The translations under genes and the position numbers were made by a program. From Viridothelium virens (taxonomy: Eukaryota; Ascomycota; Dothideomycetes; Trypetheliales; Trypetheliaceae), in contig ML991781.1 of assembly GCA_010094025.1 (NCBI GenBank), forward strand, positions 310,001-374,000: 64,000 nucleotides of DNA, given 5' to 3'. Every line of letters starts with the position of its first letter. Position 1 is the first letter of the stretch. The notes below the pieces were generated by a model. The model saw only the letters and a list, made by a program, of their open reading frames with translations, was not told the origin of the DNA and did not search any database. Of the stretch, positions 56,825 through 64,000 are shown piece by piece.

Positions 56825-58731
56825 TCAGGAGTACAACTTTTTGTCGAAGCTATGCAATCCATGCACATTCCCCTCCGCCTGCGCGCTCACAGTCCTCAAC
56901 TCAAACCGTACCTCTCCATCCAGTACTCCCTTCCTCAACTCAGCCAGACTCTTGACCCCAATGTCCTGCAGGCTGTGCTGCACCCCAGACATCAAGTACG
57001 GCACAAACTTCGTCACTGAACCCCGATCCAGTACACTCCCAGACACACCCTGCGCCACAAGCAACCGATCCCCCTCCGAGAAATACCTCGCCGTGCCCGC
57101 ATTCCCTGCCTTAGCATCTTGCTTCGCCGCCCCCGGCCCGCCGGCCTTCCGATCCTCCATAGCATCAATAGACCCCATCCCACGATACGCCTTAACCAGC
57201 TGGCCCTCACGACTGACAAAATACTGTCCAGGACTCTCCGTGGTGCCCGCCAGCAAGCCCCCCATCATGACCGTGCTGGCGCCCAACGCCAGCCCCTTGA
57301 CGATATGGCCAACATTCTGGATGCCGCCGTCCGCAATACACGGGACGCCGAAGCGAGCCGCGAACTCCGCGGCGCCGAAGACCGACGCCGCCTGCGGCCG
57401 GCCGACCGCCATGACCTCCTGCGTGATGCACGCCGAGCCGGAGCCCATGCCGATACGGAGGCCGTCGGCGCCGGCGGCGATGAGGGAGGCGGCCTGGGTG
57501 CGGGTGACGACGTTGCCGGCGATGACGTCGAGGGCCGGGTGGGCCGCCTTGATGTGCTCGATCATGCGGATCTGGAAGATAGAGTTGCCTTGGGAGGAGT
57601 CGAGGACGACGATGTCGAGACCGGCGTCGACGAGCTTCTGGAGGCGGTCTTTGTCTGCGTCGCGGGTGCCGATGGCGGCGGCAGCGATGAGCTGTTTGGA
57701 GTGGGGAAGCTTGGAGGCGAGTGGGTAGTGGAGGTTTTTCATGAGGTCGGAGCGGGAGAGGAGGGAGATAAGGTTGTCGGAGGAGTCGACGATGGGGAGC
57801 TTGCCCTTTTTGGAGCGGCGGAGGATTTCGTTGGCGTCGGCGAGGGAGACGCCGGTGGAGGCGGTGACGAGGTCGGTGGACATGACGGCGGTGACGGGGT
57901 CGGAGGCTTTGTCGTGGAACTGGATGTCTCGTGTGGTGATGATGCCGACGAGTTTAGAATGGAGAGTACCGTTCTCTTTAGAGGGAAGCACGTTAGCCAC
58001 TACCAAGTGGTTTCTGCAGTGAAATAATGCAAAAGAAGGTTACTATCTCAGAAATACCACTACAGTCACTCCTCAACGCGATTGATCGCTGCGGATGAAC
58101 GAAAGTTATTTTTGTTTTTATTCATCATATATAAATTCAAGGAACAACGGAACTTAATTTTAGAATGTGGCTTACCTGTGACTGGGAAGCCACCGAAACC
58201 CCATTTCTCCTTAAGTGCCTTTGCTTCTCCAACCGTGGTATTGGGTGAGATGACTACGGGGTCAAGAATGAAGCCATTTTCGTAGCGCTTGACTTTGCGG
58301 ACCATTTCTGCCTGATCTTCTGCAGAACAGTTATGGTGGATGACACCAAGACCTCCAAGAAGTGCCATATGAATAGCCATGTTGTGCTCAGTCACAGTGT
58401 CCATGGGCGAGGAGATAAAGGGAGTCTTGAGTGAAATACGCTTGGTAACTGGCGTATCCGTGTTCACATCGGAAGCTGGAAAGCCTGCATCATCTGTGAG
58501 AAAGATTCCGTCAACAGGAGGAAGAGGCCTACCAATGAAGCCGGGAAGTATTAGGAAGTCATTGTAAGTCAGGCCGCCATGAGTCTTCGAGTCGAGAAGG
58601 GCCCTCACATTGAGACCATCTCGCTCTGGATATTCTTCCAGTACTTTCAAAGCCTGGGTGAAATCCAGTGCTTTACCCTCCTGAATCAAGGGCGCCGAAG
58701 CCTCCATGCTGTCACCGTTAACGATTGGCAT
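56825..58731 (-). CDS. Inosine-5'-monophosphate dehydrogenase
   Basis: Two exons on the minus strand, 58731-58176 and 57975-56825, with a 200 bp intron; 568 residues. The barrel opens with [13 protein letters not shown] and contains SSPMDTVTE, the tandem CBS (Bateman) insert beginning at [11 protein letters not shown] and ending SRSDLM, and [12 protein letters not shown]. The catalytic loop is [11 protein letters not shown] (Cys368), and the mobile flap includes YRGMGS. It converts IMP to XMP with NAD+, the rate-limiting step of GTP synthesis and the target of mycophenolic acid. The intron lies inside the CBS region; only the CTCTAAAG acceptor restores [15 protein letters not shown]. It is divergent from the IQGAP gene with 490 bp between start codons. 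Confidence 0.95.
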
Positions 58732-59221
58732 CTTGAGATTTGCTGGCGGGGTGAGGCAGAAGCCTTTCCCAAGAGAAGAGAAAGAAATTTTTGGCGACGC
58801 GGTCTGTGGGGCATAGATATTCGCGAACGCGGGGTGGCGATATTCTGTCCCGCGCCGCCCCAATATTGTCGCTGCCAAAGCCGTGCGCGTTTTAAGGTTC
58901 AATTACCGTTTTGAGTTAGATGTAAACAGTGGCAGCTGCCTCTTGTGTTTTCTCTCACCACTTCCCCTCCTGCTGACCCTGCACCGCCATGAATCGCAGC
59001 GCTTTGCAGTCTTGACGTCCTACAACAGTCGACTGCCATTCGAGGAACTTGACTTCAATCCCAGATGTCTCGGGCACTTCAACCCAGCAGCAAAGCGTGC
59101 GCACAACGAGGTCGCATTAACGGCCGCTCATCGATACTTCCTCCGTCGCATCCGTCTGCGCCTTCTTGACGGGAAATCGCACAATCCTGAGTGACTTCAC
59201 AGACTACTCCATTTGACTAGT
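58732..59221. other. Shared upstream region of IMPDH and IQGAP genes
   Basis: 490 bp bidirectional intergenic region between two start codons. It probably contains both promoters and 5' UTRs. The open frames seen here are extensions without ATG support. Confidence 0.5.
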
Positions 59222-62200
59222 ATGTCCTCGCAGTCGCGACAATCTCGCCCCAGATATGGTGGCCATACCGTCTCAACTCCAAGTCCGCTGAGACATGCGT
59301 CCAACGCTTCTACGGATTCATCCGCATATTCCGGCTATTCGAATCCGTATCCCACAAGCAGGACGAGTACTGTATCTTCGCATGCATCCAATGACCACCA
59401 ATATCCTGGAGCAGGACACAAGCGTGGGTACAGTGAATCAACAATAGGGCAATCAACCTTCAACAGCAGCGATCGTGGTGGAAAGGTTATAAGCCCTGAT
59501 CAAACTTACAAGAGCATGCGACAATCTTTGCGACCACTTCCACAGGCACCTGCCTCTTCTCCACCTCGTGCTACAGAGAATGACTTCCACGCCTATTCGC
59601 AACATGACCGCACCCAGGGTCTACAAGAAACCGCTCCTCTCCATGACGAGATATCCCAGTCGCCTTCGCACTCAGAGCACAGATATACAAGATCTGAAAA
59701 TAGTCCCATAGGTGATCCAATGGGTTCGCCGCCCGGAAAGACCGCACCACACAAAATGGCGAATTCCATGGCAATATCCAGATCTGACTCTGTCCGCGCC
59801 CCGACTCATAAGAGACCAGGTTTGTCGCGCGACCAGTCTTCGCCTCCTGTTCAACCTGGGCACCTGCTGGAAACTCCGGATTTGAAGAGCATGCAAAAGT
59901 CGACCACAAGACACCTTCGGACATTATCAAAATTTGCAGAGAATGGGGATGAAGAGGACTTTACCATCAAATCGCCCGAGCAAGAAGTTGCCGGTCTGCA
60001 CGGTAGGAGGCGACTGCAACGGACAATGTCAAGTAGAGGCAAGAAAACCTCCACTACGACTGGATGGGGTGGAGCAAAATGGATGGATCAACAACGTCAA
60101 TTTCTGCAAGCTTATGAGTACCTTTGTCATATTGGAGAAGCCAAGGAATGGATAGAAGATATTATCAAGCAACCTATACCACCCATTATCGAGCTGGAGG
60201 AAGCACTTCGCAATGGTGTGACTCTGGCTGAAGTGGTACAAGCGCTTTATCCAGACAAGCAATTTCGCATCTTTCGAAACCCTCGGTTGCAATTCCGCCA
60301 CTCCGACAATATCGCGCTCTTTTTTCGCTTCTTAGCAGACGTCGAGTTACCCGAACTTTTCCGCTTTGAGCTCGTTGACCTGTACGAAAAAAAGAATATC
60401 CCCAAAGTCATCTACTGCATACACGCTCTTTCGTGGCTCTTATTTCGCAAAGGAATCGTGGATTTCCGTATTGGCAACCTTGTCGGTCAACTACAGTTTG
60501 AGGATCATGAGCTCGAGGCAATGCAAAAAGGCCTTGACAAAGCTGGAATTAGTATGCCAAATTTTGGGGGCATGAGAGAAGCGATGGGAGCAGAGCCTGA
60601 GCCAGAACCAGTAGAGACAGAGGAGGAGCGCATCGACCGGGAGCTTCTAGAGAACGAGCACGTCGTCATTGATCTTCAGGCACAGATCCGGGCGGGAATA
60701 CTACGAGCACAACTCGGCGACCTAATGAACGAGTTGTGGGACAATGAGGATTGGCTAGTCGATCTTCAAACACGGATACGGGGCGGATGGGCACGACAAG
60801 TTCTTCAATATAAGATGGATATGCGCAGGTTTGCAATTGAGCTGCAAAGCGTGATCCGTGGCTCTCTAGTACGATCGAGATGCCAAAGAAAAGAGCAATC
60901 CTGGAAAGATAGCCAGAAGGAAATTGTCACGCTTCAAAGTCTAGTGAGAGCGCGCAAAGCGAGGCACGAAGTCCAACATACAAAAAGCCGGATGCAGCGC
61001 AATGATCACGGCATACGACAACTACAGGCTGCCATTAGAGGTGCCCTGTCTCGTTGGGACGTTGGAGACCAATACTGCGATATCACGCAGCATGAGGCCA
61101 GTGTTGTTGACCTTCAAGCCGCAATACGAGGAGCATTAAGTCGCAAGGTAGCCGAAGACCAGTATGTGGAGACACGAGAAGCAGAGCCCAAGATCCAGCT
61201 CCTCCAGTCAGCAATCCGAGGCGCACTGTGCCGGATATCCATCGGAGAGAATCTTTACGATATTCAGCAACATGAGCAGGCGATCTGTGAGCTCCAAGCT
61301 GCAGCAAGAGGAGCAATGGCAAGAGACCATATCTCTCATACCCTGGGGTCTCTGGACGACAATATGCACCAGCTTATTTCACTTCAATCTCGTGCCCGGG
61401 CCATGCATCAGCGAAAGATCACCGAGCAGCTGCATCAGCAACTGAACCATCATATTGGCCAGGTTGTAAACTTTCAGGCCGAAGCCAGAGGAGCGCAGCT
61501 TCGCGCGAATGTATTCAATACTCGTGCAGCGCTTGCTGAGTGCGAGGATCAGATTCTTTGTTTCCAGAGCACGATCCGAGGCTACCTTGTTCGAAGACAA
61601 CATCATTCCGACCTGAAAGCGCTTCGTGCCCAAGAAAAGTCCGTCATTGAATTACAGGCTGCATCTCGGGCAAGTCTACTTCGTCAAAATATCTTCGAGA
61701 CATTATCGAAGATCGGTGAAAATGAACCCGAGATCGTTTCCTTACAATCTTTGTCGAGAGCAATGCTTCTACGGTCCCGCATAGGCGATTTGTTTGTACA
61801 GCTGGAAGCTGAAGAAGACTCCATCGTCGACTTGCAGACTTTTGCACGCGGCAAGCTAGTGCGCAGGCGCTTTGCAGAGAAGCAGAAACACTACAAGGAG
61901 AACATGGAGAAAGTTGTCAAGATTCAAAGTTTTGTTCGAGGAAGGCAGCAAGGCGAAGCCTACAAGAGCTTAACAGGAGGTAAAAATCCACCTGTCGGCA
62001 CAGTAAAGAACTTCGTCCACCTACTCAACGACAGTGACTTTGACTTTGACGAGGAGCTTGGTAAGCCCTTGAAGGAAATATCACCAGCCATTGGCTTAAA
62101 CTAACATGCCACAGAATTCGAGAGGTTACGGAAAACGGTGGTACAACATGTTCGTCAAAACGAGATGGCCGAGCAGTATATCGACCAGCTTGACATCAAA

Positions 62201-64000
62201 ATCGCTCTTCTTGTGAAGAATAAGATCACGCTCGATGAAGTTGTGAAGCATCAGAGGCATTTCGGCGGACATGTTGGTAGTCTCCTCACGAATAAGGAAA
62301 TCTCATCCAAGGATCCCTTCGATTTAAAAGCGCTCAACAAAAATTCTCGCAAAAAACTAGAGCATTACCAGCAATTCTTCTTCATCTTGCAAACGCAACC
62401 TCAATATCTTGCCCGGCTCTTTAAGAAGGTACGAGAGCAAGGCACAGCTGAAAAGGAAAGCAAACGCCTCGAGTCTTTGATGATGGTCCTCTTTGGTTTT
62501 GCTCAGAAACGAAGGGAGGAATACTACCTGCTCAAGCTTATCTCGCGCTCCATTAAGGAGGAAGTGGACGGATGCTCGTCCCTCCAGGATTACCTCCGCA
62601 GCAACTTCTTTTGGTCCAAGATCCTCAACAGCTACATTCGCTCCCCTCGTGACCGCAAATATATGCGAGACTTGCTTGGCCCTATGATCAAGGAGAACAT
62701 TATCGACAATCAGGGACTTGACCTCGAGAGTGACCCTCTACAGATCTATCGCTCAGCGATTAATAATGAAGAGCTTCGAACCGGCCAACGCAGTCACCGA
62801 CAACCGGACGTGCCTCGGGAGGTTGCCATTAAGGATCCAGAAACGCGACAAACTTTCATTGAACATATGCAAGACCTTCGTGATATTGCTGATCAGTTCT
62901 TCGCTGCCTTAGAAGACACAATGCATCGTCTGCCGTACGGTATTCGTTTCGTTGCCCAGCAGACCTTTGAACTTCTCAGGCAGAAGTTCCCATATGAGAA
63001 CCAACAGCATCTTCTCCAAATAGTTGGCCAATGGATATGGAAGACATACCTGCTTCCGCCCTTGACGCAACCCGAGAACTGGGGTGTCGTTGACCGGGGC
63101 CTCTCACCTCTTCACAAGAGGAACCTCGGAGAAGTCGCCAAAGTTCTTGGACAGGTTGCTGCGGCAAGATTGTTTGGGGGTGAAAACGTATACCTGCAGC
63201 CGCTCAATAGCTACATTACTGAGGCTGTCGGCCGTTCGGAAGATATCTGGGCCACTTGTGAGTAGATTACCCTTGTAGCTTGTCTTGCGGCGCAAAAAGC
63301 TAACACTCAACCAGTAATTGACGTTCGAGATGCTGAGGCGCAGTTCGATATTGACGAGTTCAATGACCACTACTCTAGAACAAAACCTACTCTTTACATC
63401 AAGATGACTGATATTTTTGCAATCCATCAGCTCATCGCATCCGATATTTCCTATGTCGCTCCTATCCAAGATGATGCACTCCGAGATGTCATCCGGGAGC
63501 TTGGTAGCGTCAAATCAAACGAACATGAAATGATGGGCGTTAGCGGGTCGGAAATCAGTCTTCAGCTGAACGCTAAACTACATAATGTTGAAGGTCAGTG
63601 GTTTCTCTAAAATATGCTTCGCCTTGCACTAACCATTTTGTAGATCCCGACGCTGCCATTAAAAATCTGTTCATGGAAACCAAGCGTTGCGTTCTTTATA
63701 TTATCCGCATTCAATCGGGTGCCAACCTCATGGAAATCATGGTTCGGCCCATCAGCGACGAAGAAGAGCAAAGATGGGAAGATCTCGTCCACAGCGAACT
63801 CCTTAATCCCAGCAATAAACGCCACAATCCTTACACTTCTGATCCCAACAACCCTCTCGAGCCATCAACGCACACCCTCATCGACATCACCACCCTCACA
63901 TACGCCGAACTCAAACGCACTGCTCTCGAAAACATCCTCACGCTCGAGTCCCACGGCCGCCTCACCCGACACAACCACTACCAAGACCTCCTCAACGCCA
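59222..64000 (+). CDS. IQGAP-type RasGAP-related scaffold, cut by the window end
   Basis: Four exons visible: 59222-62060, 62115-63257, 63315-63593 and 63644 to beyond 64000; about 1540 residues so far. A disordered Ser/Pro-rich head (1-270) precedes a calponin-homology domain (about 286-410; WMDQQRQFLQAYEYLCHIGE). Then comes a long array of roughly a dozen IQ-like motifs (about 475-930), each on the pattern LQ..IRG.L.R. The RasGAP-related domain begins near 1000 (LLVKNKITLDEV) and the RasGAP C-terminal region starts near 1450. Fungal IQGAPs (Iqg1/Rng2/SepG type) bind actin, calmodulin/myosin light chain and formins to build the cytokinetic ring at septa. The start is the first ATG in the frame. 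The 3' end lies outside the window. Confidence 0.92.

Noticed and set aside
56841-58027. Plus-strand frames of about 300 codons opposite IMP dehydrogenase
   Set aside because: They mirror the GC-rich third positions of a certain enzyme gene and encode repetitive Arg/Gly/Glu sequence.

Overview
The window is nuclear DNA of a filamentous ascomycete (Pezizomycotina). Protein-coding genes carry short spliceosomal introns, mostly 50-100 bp, with GT..AG ends and CTGAC/CTAAC-like branch sites. The gene content is also typical: a Zn2Cys6 regulator, a CRH-type cell-wall transglycosylase, a GH28 pectinase, a GPR1/FUN34 acetate transporter and a NACHT STAND protein. The class cannot be fixed from sequence alone. 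I saw no tRNA, rRNA or CRISPR array.

Layout. 1.6-10.7 kb holds a serine-hydrolase-fold protein, a DHA1-type MFS exporter, an acetate transporter-family gene and the telomere-capping gene STN1. 10.7-25.6 kb is an accessory stretch between conserved genes. It contains a decayed LTR-element fragment, a large ankyrin-repeat membrane protein with a HET-s-like motif near its N terminus, a C2H2 finger frame, a small secreted cysteine-rich protein, a single-exon NACHT protein and a secreted CCPSG-motif protein, separated by gene-poor gaps. 25.8-29 kb returns to conserved genes: an NTF2-like protein, and a DRAP deaminase divergent from a DNAJC9-like J protein. 29.4-38.2 kb carries a Zn2Cys6 regulator, a secreted exopolygalacturonase and a forkhead factor. 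39.5-43 kb is a head-to-head pair, cactin (splicing) and a XLF/Nej1 end-joining factor. 45-50.4 kb has a disordered proline-rich protein, a NUDT19-like Nudix hydrolase and RPS21. After a 3.8 kb gap come a GPI-anchored GH16/CBM18 enzyme, an ankyrin pseudogene, IMP dehydrogenase and, divergent from it, an IQGAP gene that runs off the right edge.

How the genes relate. Most neighbours do unrelated housekeeping jobs. Three divergent pairs (27.6/27.9, 41.3/41.5, 58.7/59.2 kb) probably share promoters. The segment most likely to hold new biology is 10.7-25.6 kb, where self/non-self-type receptors, a repeat remnant and effector-like secreted proteins sit together. Exon models were built by eye from reading frame, splice sites and remembered family alignments. 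Starts of the ankyrin membrane protein, the proline-rich protein and the Nudix gene are the least certain.
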